A program made the position numbers and the translations under genes. Shown here in pieces: positions 33,044 to 40,709 of a DNA stretch of 64,000 nt (the stretch's first letter is position 1; the number at the start of each line of letters is the position of its first letter). Origin of the DNA: Bradyrhizobium sp. LMTR 3 (GTDB lineage: Bacteria > Pseudomonadota > Alphaproteobacteria > Rhizobiales > Xanthobacteraceae); assembly GCF_001693485.1 (NCBI RefSeq), contig NZ_MAXC01000055.1:1-64000 (forward strand). The letters run 5' to 3'. A model generated the notes under the pieces. That model had not been told where the DNA came from. It ran no database searches and was given only the letters and a program-made list of their open reading frames with translations.

Positions 33044-34222
33044 TTAGAACTTGCGTGCGCTGCACAGAAGCGGCGCGTAGGCGAGCGCGAAACCCAGAAA
33101 CGCCCCCGCCCACGCGACACCCGCGATCGTCAGCAGCGGGATCGAATGAGCCGGCTCGAGAGCCGCACATACCCGCGCCAACGCGGCGACGACGATTGAA
33201 GCGTAGACGAGCTGGGTGGCAATGGAGGCCGAAAGCGCCTGCCCGGTGTGGCCGAGTGAGGCGCGGGTCATTACGGCGATCGTCATCGAACCGATCGCGC
33301 CTCCGGTCCAGGCGTGGATTCCAGCGCTGGGAGCGACAAGGTCCACTGCAGATAGTGCCGTCAGCAGGAAACCGGCCGGCACGAACGCGTAGGCCACATG
33401 AAGGATCAGCACGAGACGGTCCGACACGGTCCGATCGCCGGCCCAGCGAGCCAGGCGGATGATGTGGAGCAGACCGGCGACGCCGAGTGCGCTGGCGACG
33501 AAGCGGCCCGAGGGAGTCACCGCCCACGCGATCATGGCGCAGACGCCCGCGACCATCGTGATCGCATCGAAGCGGCTAAAGGGGATGGGCAGCCTTCCCG
33601 GCTTGCGGCGCGCCAGCCAGTTGCGCGTGAAGCTCGGAACGATCCGCCCCCCGATTACGCAGACCAGCGTGACGACGAGGCCGACGCCAAGTCGCGTGGA
33701 ATAATCCGCCAGACCGTCGAAATGCGCCTCGACATGAAACGCGATGTTGGTGACGGCCAGCAGCGAGATGATGCCGACCACTTTCAGATTGTTCCACTTG
33801 CGTCCGGCGATGATCTCGCGGGCGGCTGCGGCAGCGAGCAACAGCAGAAAGGCGGCATCAATCACCAGCGCGATTCCCCAGCCGATGATCCCGGAGAATG
33901 TCACAGCCAGCCTTCCGGCAAGCCAGGCGGCGAACAGAATCGCGAGCGGAACACCCTGGATCGGAAGGCGGCCCGTCCAGTTCGGCACAGCCGTCAGAAG
34001 AAAGCCGGCGATGACAGCGCCGACATAGCCGAACAGCATCTCATGGACATGCCAGTCCCGCGGCGCGAACGCGATCGGCAGCGAGACATGGCCGGCGAAC
34101 ACCACGAGCCACAGCGGAACCATCGCACCGGCATAAATGGCGCCGAACAGAAAGAACGGCCGGAAGCCGTATGAGAATAGCGCGGGCCCCTGATAGGCCC
34201 TCAATTTCCGCATCGTCGTCAT
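33044..34222 (-). CDS. nnrS: NnrS, heme-copper membrane protein
   Basis: 392 aa with about 12 helices. NnrS proteins bind heme and copper and counter nitrosative stress, lowering dinitrosyl-iron complexes. The family start is clear: A-L-F-S-Y-G-F-R-P-F-F-L-F-G-A, then DWHVHEMLFGYVGAVIAGFLLTAVPNWTG, where the H-x-H-E-M-L-F-G and NWTG words are diagnostic. Later helices carry further His residues (NIAFHVEAHFDG, LLHIIRLARW). It is first in a leftward operon with the 445-aa membrane protein, DUF2249, DUF59 and ccoG. An NnrR-type box lies 54 bp upstream. Confidence 0.95.
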   Translation of the reverse strand: MTTMRKLRAYQGPALFSYGFRPFFLFGAIYAGAMVPLWLVVFAGHVSLPIAFAPRDWHVHEMLFGYVGAVIAGFLLTAVPNWTGRLPIQGVPLAILFAAWLAGRLAVTFSGIIGWGIALVIDAAFLLLLAAAAAREIIAGRKWNNLKVVGIISLLAVTNIAFHVEAHFDGLADYSTRLGVGLVVTLVCVIGGRIVPSFTRNWLARRKPGRLPIPFSRFDAITMVAGVCAMIAWAVTPSGRFVASALGVAGLLHIIRLARWAGDRTVSDRLVLILHVAYAFVPAGFLLTALSAVDLVAPSAGIHAWTGGAIGSMTIAVMTRASLGHTGQALSASIATQLVYASIVVAALARVCAALEPAHSIPLLTIAGVAWAGAFLGFALAYAPLLCSARKF

Positions 34223-34276
34223 CGGCTATTCCCGTTAAATTTCTTTGCGATCATAAGCCGTTCCGATCGAGGCTCT

Positions 34277-34290
34277 TTGTTGGGGCACAA
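34277..34290. promoter_or_regulatory. FNR/NnrR-type box upstream of nnrS
   Basis: TTGTTGGGGCACAA, 54 bp before the nnrS ATG. Together with the box at 34316 it forms a divergent pair, each 54 bp from its gene. Confidence 0.6.
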
Positions 34291-34315
34291 ATTGCAGCGT
34301 CGTTCGCTGAGGTGT

Positions 34316-34329
34316 TTGATCTCAGACAA
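34316..34329. promoter_or_regulatory. FNR/NnrR-type box upstream of the small gene at 34384
   Basis: TTGATCTCAGACAA, close to the FNR consensus TTGAT-N4-ATCAA. It lies 54 bp before the ATG at 34384. Confidence 0.65.
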
Positions 34330-34383
34330 AGATTTGGCTGCCTTCGACCTGCATTGTCGGTTCCACCATCAACGGAGGACGCG

Positions 34384-34569
34384 ATGCGGATTTTCGAGAG
34401 ACTGCGAGGACGAAGCCGAAGCAATGCCGCTATCGTGCGCAAGCTTTTCGAGGCGATCACCGGCGATCTTGTCCGGAAACTCGATGGCGAAACCACAGCC
34501 CCGGCTTTCACCGAGAACAAAGCCAATTGCTGTTCCTGCTGCTCGGCCGAAGAAAGGTCCCCTCAGTAG
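34384..34569 (+). CDS. Small protein, 61 aa, with a cysteine-rich tail
   Basis: The ATG at 34384 has GGAGG 5 bases upstream, an excellent site; the longer frame from 34171 overlaps nnrS and is rejected. The product is basic at the start (M-R-I-F-E-R-L-R-G-R-S), helical in the middle (AAIVRKLFEAITGDLVRKL) and ends with N-C-C-S-C-C-S-A-E-E, four cysteines in five positions that could bind a metal or NO. An NnrR-type box stands 54 bp upstream, mirroring the nnrS box. I do not recognise a family. Expression with denitrification is predicted. Confidence 0.6.
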   Translation: MRIFERLRGRSRSNAAIVRKLFEAITGDLVRKLDGETTAPAFTENKANCCSCCSAEERSPQ

Positions 34570-34576
34570 GCCGATC

Positions 34577-34590
34577 TTGCGCTAGATCAA
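34577..34590. promoter_or_regulatory. FNR/NnrR-type box upstream of a degraded ORF
   Basis: TTGCGCTAGATCAA, one of the best matches in the window to the FixK/FNR consensus. The only rightward coding trace after it is the frameshifted ORF at 34590-34825. Confidence 0.6.
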
Positions 34591-34825
34591 TGCGCCCTTC
34601 GCGTTTGGCGACAGAACAATCGCCAATGAGCAGCGGTACCCGCGCGAAGTCTGGCTTCCGATCGCGCTTGCCCCTGACGATCGCGACCTCGAACTCGGTC
34701 ACATCTACGCGGCCGGGATCGAGGCGCTGCGTTTCCCATGCCGACGCAAGTCCGGCATCTGGTACAATGTCTGGATGGATGAGCCACTGCTGATCCATCC
34801 GACCCATTGGAGAAGCTGGCGTTAG
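34590..34825 (+). pseudogene. Degraded or frameshifted small ORF
   Basis: From about 34625 one frame reads as real protein: R-Y-P-R-E-V-W-L-P-I-A-L-A-P, then DDRDLELGHIYAAGIEALRFPCRR, and LLIHPTHWRSWR before a TAG at 34823-34825. That frame has no start codon; going back it meets a TAG at 34583-34585. ATGs at 34590 and 34626 are in another frame, which gives poor sequence and stops early. So a base was lost just after the start. The P-T-H-W end resembles the N-terminal domain of the coiled-coil protein at 1204 (TPTHW), a small domain common in Bradyrhizobium. An unusually good NnrR-type box lies directly upstream, suggesting the gene belonged to the denitrification regulon. Confidence 0.55.
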
Positions 34826-34832
34826 CAGATCG

Positions 34833-35291
34833 CTATCTGGATGCGGTCTTGCTGGCCTCGAGCGTGTCGAACAGCTTCGCAAAGACCTGCTTTGCCTTTC
34901 CCACCTGCGGAACGGCCTTGGCCTGATCGACGTTGCCGGGCTTTCCGACCACGATCAACGCAACCATTCCCATGCCGTAGTGAGGCAGACACTTGATCCC
35001 GTAGACCCCTTCCTGCTCGAACTTGACGGCGATGTCCTCATTGTTCTTGCCGACGAACGGCGCTGCTCCCTCCGGGAGCATGCCCTTGATGGACTCCGCG
35101 TTGTGGCCCTTGTCCGTGGACACGAATTTGACGGTGTCGCCGGGTGCAATCTTCACGAAGGCCGGCTCGAATACCATCACTGCGCCGTCGGTTCCCTTGT
35201 TGAGGAGCTTGACTTCAACCTCCGCTGCCCGGGCGCCTCCGGTCAGGAGTAGAACCCCCGCGGCGGCGGCCAATATCGCAATCTTTTTCAT
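34833..35291 (-). CDS. Pseudoazurin
   Basis: 152 aa. A type 1 copper protein of the periplasm that donates electrons to NirK. Residues 1-22 are a signal peptide ending ARA. Copper ligands are His63 (KGHNAE), Cys101 and His104 (KCLPHYGMGM) and Met109, at the spacing seen in other pseudoazurins. The last 35 residues (GKPGNVDQAKAVPQVGKAKQVFAKLF) are the usual helical end. It converges with the degraded ORF and is divergent from nnrR. A single box at 35380 may drive it. Confidence 0.93.
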   Translation of the reverse strand: MKKIAILAAAAGVLLLTGGARAAEVEVKLLNKGTDGAVMVFEPAFVKIAPGDTVKFVSTDKGHNAESIKGMLPEGAAPFVGKNNEDIAVKFEQEGVYGIKCLPHYGMGMVALIVVGKPGNVDQAKAVPQVGKAKQVFAKLFDTLEASKTASR

Positions 35292-35379
35292 GTGTTCCGT
35301 CTCTTTCCGATTTCATGGACTTGCACCCGGGTCTTCCGGGCTCCCACGTACCGGATACCGCCGTTCGGTCCTGCCGATA

Positions 35380-35393
35380 TTGCGCCAGCGCAA
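35380..35393. promoter_or_regulatory. FNR/NnrR-type box between pseudoazurin and nnrR
   Basis: TTGCGCCAGCGCAA, a perfect palindrome except for the central CA. It is 88 bp from the pseudoazurin ATG and 95 bp from the nnrR ATG, so it could serve either or both. Confidence 0.65.
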
Positions 35394-35488
35394 TCTCCAG
35401 GCCAAAACCTACGCTAAGAGCTTGGCAGGCCGTTGAGGCCTGCTTCGGCCGCGGATACCGTCCGCGGCATATTGGAACGAGGATATCG

Positions 35489-36211
35489 ATGGCCTCAGTC
35501 GACCGCTCACTGGTCGCGAACCTGCCGATGTTCGCTGGCCTTGCCCCCGCCGAACAGGAAGAACTGTTGCGGGAAGCGCGTTCGATTCGATACCCGAAGG
35601 GAACCGCGGTTTTCGATCAGGGTGCGGAAGCGGATCGCTTCTACCTCCTGCTTCACGGGCATCTGCGCGTCGAAAAGACCACGCCGCAGGGACAGCAGTC
35701 CGTCGTCCGCTACGTCTCTGCCGGCGAGCTCTTCGGTGTCGCGCAGGCCATGAATCTCACGCGCTATCCGGCGACCGCGGTCGCCGCTGTCGACAGCATT
35801 GCGCTCGCCTGGCCGTCGTCTTCCTGGAATCGCCTGATCGCCAGATATCCGAGCCTAGCCTCCAGTGCGTTGCAGACCGTCGGCAGCCGCCTGCAGGATA
35901 CCCAGGCCCGCGTCATGGAGATGTCGAACGAGCAGGTCGAGCAGCGCGTCGCGCATGCGCTACTGCGCCTGGCCAAACAGGCCGGGAGGAAAGTCGATGC
36001 CGGCGTCGAGATCGACTTTCCCATCAGCCGGCAGGACGTCGCCGAGATGACGGGGACGACGTTGCACACCGTCAGCCGGATTCTCAGCGCGTGGGAGCAG
36101 CAGGGATTGGTCGAGGGCGGCAGGCAGCGAATTGTTTTGCGCGATGCGCACAGGTTGCACGGCCTCGCCGAAGGCGATGAAGCCGCTAAGGTGCGCAAGC
36201 CCACCCCCTAG
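35489..36211 (+). CDS. nnrR: Crp/Fnr-family nitric-oxide-responsive regulator NnrR
   Basis: 240 aa from the ATG at 35489, with GAGGA upstream; the frame extends back to 35315 without a site. Residues 1-120 are the cyclic-nucleotide-binding-like fold (FAGLAPAEQEELL, FDQGAEADRFYLLLHGHLRV, YVSAGELFGVA). Residues about 170-215 are the Crp helix-turn-helix with ISRQDVAEMTGTTLHTVSRILSAWEQQGLV. There is no N-terminal Fe-S cysteine cluster, which separates it from FNR. The Nnr/Dnr group activates nir and nor genes in response to NO, and its position beside nirK supports the name. Its last bases overlap the convergent DUF1858 gene. Confidence 0.9.
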   Translation: MASVDRSLVANLPMFAGLAPAEQEELLREARSIRYPKGTAVFDQGAEADRFYLLLHGHLRVEKTTPQGQQSVVRYVSAGELFGVAQAMNLTRYPATAVAAVDSIALAWPSSSWNRLIARYPSLASSALQTVGSRLQDTQARVMEMSNEQVEQRVAHALLRLAKQAGRKVDAGVEIDFPISRQDVAEMTGTTLHTVSRILSAWEQQGLVEGGRQRIVLRDAHRLHGLAEGDEAAKVRKPTP

Positions 36212-36420
36212 GCCGCTTTCGCCATATCCTGGAGCTTCGACAGGAACGCCGCCGCGTCGACGCTGTGTTCGTCGCATGCTTCATCGACCGAGTGGAAAGT
36301 GGCGATCGGACAACCGACACACCGCATCCTGAACTCGAGGAAGACGCGTATCGTCGATGGCCATCGCCGCATCACGTCGTCAACCATCAGATCCACCGTC
36401 GGCACTGCATTTTTTTTCAT
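36208..36420 (-). CDS. DUF1858 redox-disulfide domain protein
   Basis: 70 aa, one domain. It shows T-V-D-L-M-V-D-D-V-M-R-R-W-P-S-T-I-R-V-F, then R-M-R-C-V-G-C-P-I-A, and S-V-D-E-A-C-D-E-H. The C-x-x-C pair in CVGCP is the redox-active or metal-binding motif typical of DUF1858, often found near hybrid-cluster-protein and NO genes. The gene converges on nnrR with a 4-bp overlap of ends. A TTG-N8-CAA box is 35 bp upstream. A role in NO stress or NirK maturation is inference. Confidence 0.85.
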   Translation of the reverse strand: MKKNAVPTVDLMVDDVMRRWPSTIRVFLEFRMRCVGCPIATFHSVDEACDEHSVDAAAFLSKLQDMAKAA

Positions 36421-36455
36421 GCAACAATCTTAACCTGGCGGTTACCTAGTCCTCT

Positions 36456-36469
36456 TTGTTCGCGCGCAA
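36456..36469. promoter_or_regulatory. FNR/NnrR-type box upstream of the DUF1858 gene
   Basis: TTGTTCGCGCGCAA, 35 bp before the ATG at 36420. It forms a divergent pair with the nirK box at 36513. Confidence 0.6.
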
Positions 36470-36512
36470 ATTCCCGAACAGTCCTCTTCCACGTTCAATA
36501 AAACGTCCCTCC

Positions 36513-36526
36513 TTGTTCCAGCGCAA
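36513..36526. promoter_or_regulatory. FNR/NnrR-type box upstream of nirK
   Basis: TTGTTCCAGCGCAA, 71 bp before the nirK ATG. The right half GCGCAA is shared with four other boxes of this locus. Confidence 0.75.
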
Positions 36527-36597
36527 AGAGTCTCGCGGCCACGTCGCTCATGATGCATCCATCGAATTAGGACGCACAAAGCGATGGAGAGAGCATC

Positions 36598-37725
36598 ATG
36601 CTGACGAGAAGGACTGCTTTAATGGGTGCCGCTATCGCGGCGCTGATGATGACCGCACCAGCCGTGGCAGGGCCGGCAGACGATCTGAAGCTGCCGCGCA
36701 AGAAGGTGGAGCTGGTGGCTCCGCCCTTCGTCCACGCCCATGAACAGGCGACCAAGACGGGACCGAAGATCGTCGAGTTCAAGCTGACGATCCGCGAGAA
36801 GGAAGTCGTGATCGATCCTGCCGGCACGAAATTCCATGCGATGACGTTCGACGGATCGATGCCGGGGCCGATGATGGTGCTTCACGAAGGCGACTACATG
36901 GAGCTCACGCTGGTCAACCCCGCAACCAACAGCATGCCGCACAATATCGACCTGCATTCGGCAACGGGTGCGTTGGGTGGCGGCGCACTGACTCATGTGA
37001 ATCCCGGCGAGCAGGTTGTGCTGCGCTGGAAGGCGACCCGGCCCGGCGTCTTCGTCTATCACTGCGCGCCGGAAGGCATGATCCCCTGGCACGTCGTCTC
37101 CGGCATGCACGGCACGGTGATGGTGCTGCCGCGTGACGGCCTGAAGGATGCCGACGGCAAGGCGCTACGCTACGACAAGATCTTCTACATCGGCGAGAAC
37201 GAGCTGTATGTGCCGAAGGACGCGAACGGCAAGTACAAGACGTACGAAACCATCGGCGAATCCTATGGCGACACGATGGAGGTCATGCGTAAGCTGATCC
37301 CGAGCCACGTGGTGTTCAACGGAAGTGTCGGATCGCTCACCGGCAAGAACGCGCTCACCGCCAAGGTCGGCGAGACCGTCATGCTCGTGCATTCGCAGGC
37401 CAACCGCGATACCCGTCCTCACCTGATCGGCGGGCATGGCGACTACGTCTGGGAAGCCGGCAAGTTCAACAACCCGCCGCAGAAGGATCTAGAGACCTGG
37501 TTCATTCGCGGCGGCTCGGCCGGTGCGGCGCTCTACACCTTCCGCGAACCCGGTGTCTACGCCTACGTCAATCACAACCTGATCGAGGCCGTCGAGCTCG
37601 GCGCCACGGCCCACATCAAGGTGGAAGGCAAGTGGAACGAGGACCTCATGAAGCAGGTCACCCCTCCCGGCCCGATCCCGCCTGACAAAGTCGGTGCCGC
37701 CGACCCGGTGGCCGTCACCCGCTAG
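36598..37725 (+). CDS. nirK: Copper-containing nitrite reductase NirK
   Basis: 375 aa with a signal peptide that carries R-R-T-A-L-M (Tat-like) and ends AVAG near residue 25. The enzyme reduces nitrite to NO in the periplasm. Type 1 copper ligands are His115, Cys156, His165 and Met170 (VYHCAPEGMIPWHVVSGM); type 2 ligands are His120, His155 and a His near 327 (YVNHNLIEA). Catalytic Asp118 (NIDLH) and His276 (RPHLIGG) are in place. All needed residues are present. The RBS is GGAGAG. It is followed by a perfect 13-bp stem-loop and nirV. Confidence 0.97.
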   Translation: MLTRRTALMGAAIAALMMTAPAVAGPADDLKLPRKKVELVAPPFVHAHEQATKTGPKIVEFKLTIREKEVVIDPAGTKFHAMTFDGSMPGPMMVLHEGDYMELTLVNPATNSMPHNIDLHSATGALGGGALTHVNPGEQVVLRWKATRPGVFVYHCAPEGMIPWHVVSGMHGTVMVLPRDGLKDADGKALRYDKIFYIGENELYVPKDANGKYKTYETIGESYGDTMEVMRKLIPSHVVFNGSVGSLTGKNALTAKVGETVMLVHSQANRDTRPHLIGGHGDYVWEAGKFNNPPQKDLETWFIRGGSAGAALYTFREPGVYAYVNHNLIEAVELGATAHIKVEGKWNEDLMKQVTPPGPIPPDKVGAADPVAVTR

Positions 37726-37739
37726 GTGGAGCCGAAAAT

Positions 37740-37770
37740 GACGGCCCGCGGTTGCCCACCGCGGGCCGTC
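37740..37770 (+). terminator. Strong stem-loop between nirK and nirV
   Basis: Left arm GACGGCCCGCGGT (37740-37752) pairs perfectly with ACCGCGGGCCGTC (37758-37770) around a 5-base loop. No T-run follows, so it is more likely a partial terminator or an mRNA-stabilising structure. It sits right after the nirK stop and just before the nirV ribosome site, and could make nirK expression exceed that of nirV. Confidence 0.7.
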
Positions 37771-37788
37771 GCACGAAAGGAGCCGATC

Positions 37789-38652
37789 ATGCTCATTGCG
37801 ATGAAAGTGAAAGCGGCAATGCTCGCCGGCGCGCTGGCCGCACCGATTCTGGCGACCGCGTTCGCGCCTAACGATCCCCGCGAGCAGGAGGGAGTCCTGC
37901 GCCTGTTGCCTATTTCGTTCAGCTACCGCGCCGCCGGCGATTTCTCGAAAGACGGCCGTCCGGTCGAAGGGCCGCTGCGCAAACTTAGCCTTCCCGCCGA
38001 TCTCGTCGTCATGAAACGGCAGGTCACGGTCGGCGAATACGCGCGCTGTGTCGACGAAGGCGCCTGCCCGCGCAGCGGCGGCTCTACGGGCCCGCAGGAT
38101 GTACCTGTCGTTGGCGTCAGTTGGCATGATGCCTCGGCCTACGCCGCATGGCTATCACGCAAGACCGGCATCACCCATCGTCTGCCGACCGACGAGGAGT
38201 GGACATTCGCAGCCGCCGAGAAGGCGCGCGACGAAGCGATGCCGCTCGTCGATCCCAGTGATCCCGCGCAGGCCTGGATCGCCCGCTACGAAACCGAATC
38301 TGCCCGCGCCAGGCCGGCCGCGACCGCCGCTCAGCCCGGAGGCACATTCGGCACGAACAGCAACGGGCTGGACGACCTGGCCGGAAACATCTGGGAGTGG
38401 ACCGATAGCTGCTTCCTACGCGTTTCGCTCGACGGCGGACGCGAGCGGATCACCAACACGAATTGCGGTGTCCGCGTCGTGCAGGGCGCCCACCGTTCCT
38501 ACATGACAGACTTCATCCGCGATCCCAGGTCCGGCGGCTGCGCCGCGGGCGTCCCACCGACCAATCTCGGCTTCAGGCTCGTTGTCGAACCCTCCCAGCC
38601 GGTCGTCACAGCGGTCGCGCGGAGCGTTGCGAAGCTGCTACGGCGAACCTAA
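37789..38652 (+). CDS. nirV: NirV, formylglycine-generating-enzyme-like protein
   Basis: 287 aa from the ATG at 37789 (AAGGAG upstream); the longer frame to 37726 contains the stem-loop. A signal peptide covers about residues 1-25. The rest has the FGE/sulfatase-modifying fold: K-R-Q-V-T-V-G-E-Y-A-R-C, V-V-G-V-S-W-H-D-A-S-A-Y-A-A-W-L-S, R-L-P-T-D-E-E-W-T-F-A-A, N-G-L-D-D-L-A-G-N-I-W-E-W-T and a closing N-L-G-F-R-L-V. NirV follows nirK in many denitrifiers and its exact role is not settled. It probably acts in NirK maturation. Confidence 0.9.
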   Translation: MLIAMKVKAAMLAGALAAPILATAFAPNDPREQEGVLRLLPISFSYRAAGDFSKDGRPVEGPLRKLSLPADLVVMKRQVTVGEYARCVDEGACPRSGGSTGPQDVPVVGVSWHDASAYAAWLSRKTGITHRLPTDEEWTFAAAEKARDEAMPLVDPSDPAQAWIARYETESARARPAATAAQPGGTFGTNSNGLDDLAGNIWEWTDSCFLRVSLDGGRERITNTNCGVRVVQGAHRSYMTDFIRDPRSGGCAAGVPPTNLGFRLVVEPSQPVVTAVARSVAKLLRRT

Positions 38653-38673
38653 CCGTCCGGCCATTGCCGGCGG

Positions 38674-38687
38674 TTGAGCTAGAGCAA
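38674..38687. promoter_or_regulatory. FNR/NnrR-type box upstream of hemN
   Basis: TTGAGCTAGAGCAA, 54 bp before the hemN ATG, with symmetric central AGCT/AG. It gives hemN its own promoter besides read-through from nirK-nirV. Confidence 0.65.
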
Positions 38688-38741
38688 AGTCCTTTCGCCA
38701 CAAGTCCGGTAATTGATCCGCAGACGGAAGGAGAAGAGCAG

Positions 38742-40094
38742 ATGCGATCGGACTTGGCGCAATCCTACGGGCAGGACAGGCTGCCGCGCTACACCAGCTA
38801 TCCCACAGCCCCACATTTCTCGCCGGCAATTGGCGAGGAGAACTATCGGAAGTGGCTGAAGGCGGTGCCGGTCCAGCAACCGGCCTCGATCTACCTGCAC
38901 GTGCCGTTCTGCCGATCGATGTGCTGGTACTGCGGATGCCACACCTCGGTCACGAAGCGCGACGATCCGATCGTGACCTATGTAGCGGGTCTGCGCACTG
39001 AAGCGCATCTTGTCGCCGAGACGATCGGCCACAGAATGCCGATCTCGCATGTTCACTTCGGCGGCGGTACGCCGACGATCATGTCGCCCGAGACGTTCGT
39101 GGACCTCGTCGGCGCGCTGCGCTATTCGTTTTTCGTGTTTCCCGATGCCGAAATCGCCGTGGAAATCGACCCGCGCACGCTGACGGAACCGATGACGGAA
39201 GCGCTCGGCTACTGCGGCGTCAACCGCGCGAGCCTGGGCGTCCAGAGCTTCGACCCCGCGGTCCAACGTGCCATCAATCGGCTGCAAAGCTTCGAACAAA
39301 CCGCAACTTCCGTCGAGCGTCTGCGCCGGGTGGGCGTCCGTCGGATCAATTTCGATCTGCTCTACGGGTTGCCGCTACAAACGGTGGACTCGTGCCTCGA
39401 CACCGTCGCCAGATGCGTCGAGCTTCGGCCGGACCGCTTTTCGGTTTTCGGCTACGCCCATATTCCCTCGTTCAAGAAGCATCAGCGCAAGATCGCGGAG
39501 GACTCCTTGCCCGACAGCATCGAGCGGCACCTCCAGTCCGAAACGATCGCGGAAGCCTTGCTGGACGCAGGCTACGTCCGCATCGGTCTCGATCACTTCG
39601 CGCTTCCCGGCGACAGTCTCGCCATCGCAAGGCAGGACGGCAGGCTGAGGCGCAACTTCCAGGGCTATACCGACGATTCCGCCGACACGCTCATCGGTCT
39701 CGGCGCCAGCGCCATTGGCCGCATGCCGCAAGGATTCGTGCAGAATGTCGTTCCGACGCGCGACTATCTCACGCGCATCGCCGAAAATCGGCTCGCCACC
39801 GCCAAGGGATACGTGTTCACCGATGAAGATCGCTTCCGCGCTGATATCATCGAGCGCATCATGTGCGATCTTGCCGTCGATCTGCCCCGGGTATCGAAGT
39901 TGCATGGCCGCGACCTTCGATCCGCAATCGTCGACCGGTCACGGATCGAGAGCCTCATCGCCGACGGCGCCGTGACGATGGTCGACGATCGGCTTTCGAT
40001 CAGCGACGGTGCAGAATTCCTGGTTCGGAGCGTCGCGTCGGCGTTCGATGCTCACCTTGCACATTCCGCAGCGACGCATAGCCGCGCGGTCTGA
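38742..40094 (+). CDS. hemN: Oxygen-independent coproporphyrinogen III oxidase
   Basis: 450 aa from the ATG at 38742 (GGAAGGAG upstream). A radical-SAM enzyme that converts coproporphyrinogen III to protoporphyrinogen IX without oxygen. The cluster cysteines are C57-R-S-M-C61-W-Y-C64, followed by G-C-H-T-S-V. RYTSYPTAPHF at the start, HFGGGTPTIM and DFALPGD-like words are standard. Induction with the denitrification genes makes sense because nor and cytochrome maturation need heme when oxygen is absent. Length is normal. The upstream frame to 38463 overlaps nirV and is rejected. Confidence 0.95.
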   Translation: MRSDLAQSYGQDRLPRYTSYPTAPHFSPAIGEENYRKWLKAVPVQQPASIYLHVPFCRSMCWYCGCHTSVTKRDDPIVTYVAGLRTEAHLVAETIGHRMPISHVHFGGGTPTIMSPETFVDLVGALRYSFFVFPDAEIAVEIDPRTLTEPMTEALGYCGVNRASLGVQSFDPAVQRAINRLQSFEQTATSVERLRRVGVRRINFDLLYGLPLQTVDSCLDTVARCVELRPDRFSVFGYAHIPSFKKHQRKIAEDSLPDSIERHLQSETIAEALLDAGYVRIGLDHFALPGDSLAIARQDGRLRRNFQGYTDDSADTLIGLGASAIGRMPQGFVQNVVPTRDYLTRIAENRLATAKGYVFTDEDRFRADIIERIMCDLAVDLPRVSKLHGRDLRSAIVDRSRIESLIADGAVTMVDDRLSISDGAEFLVRSVASAFDAHLAHSAATHSRAV

Positions 40095-40218
40095 CCCGAA
40101 TGTGCAGCGCAACAGCGGTGGCAGCCCCCGCCATTGCCAACACGCGCTCGGCTGCCCTGGTGGAACACTCCGCGCCCCGGTCCGTTCTCTTCAATTACAA
40201 AGAGGAAGGAACTGTCAC

Positions 40219-40500
40219 ATGATGAAAATCGCTATTACGGTGGCGGCTGCCGCGGCCGTGCTGACGACTGCTCCGCTTGTCACTCCGGTTAAGGCCCAAG
40301 GCGTCGATGTTCAGGTCGGGCGGGACCGCGACTACGATTACGATAGGGACCAGCGCCGACGGTACAACCGCGACACCACAGTAGGCGTCGGCCCCGGCGG
40401 TGTCACCATCGGTCCAGGACAACGCTGTCGTACCGTGACCACCACGGTTGAAAGAGACGATGGCCGCATGATCAAGCGCAAGGAGCGCCGCTGCGACTAA
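40219..40500 (+). CDS. Small secreted protein, 93 aa
   Basis: ATG at 40219 (a second ATG follows directly), with GGAAGGA upstream. A signal peptide occupies residues 1-28 (AITVAAAAAVLTTAPLVTPVKA). The mature protein is charged and repetitive at first (GRDRDYDYDRDQRRR), then has GVGPGGVTIGPGQRCRTVTTTVERD and ends with a basic segment and a second cysteine. Two cysteines could form one disulfide. I recall this DUF-less type from Bradyrhizobium. It follows hemN by 124 bp and has no NnrR-type box that I can see. Confidence 0.65.
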   Translation: MMKIAITVAAAAAVLTTAPLVTPVKAQGVDVQVGRDRDYDYDRDQRRRYNRDTTVGVGPGGVTIGPGQRCRTVTTTVERDDGRMIKRKERRCD

Positions 40501-40709
40501 AAAAGCGGCGGAACTGACGTCCGGCCTCTGACCATAGCTCAACTCGGAGCGGGCACCGAGCGATGACGCTTGCGTCGCCATCACCTTGTGCGCCGGCGTT
40601 CTCCGATCGGCGAATTCCGTTTGACAACCAAAGCATTGACGTTGTTGTCTCAACGAGCCTCGTAGGGCGCGTTGGAGAACAGGCCCCTGCGGGGCGATGT
40701 CCTCTCCGA

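Noticed and set aside
31671..33527. Leftward 618-codon ORF
   Set aside because: Overlaps the 445-aa membrane protein and nnrS in another frame; Arg-rich shadow of membrane-protein genes.
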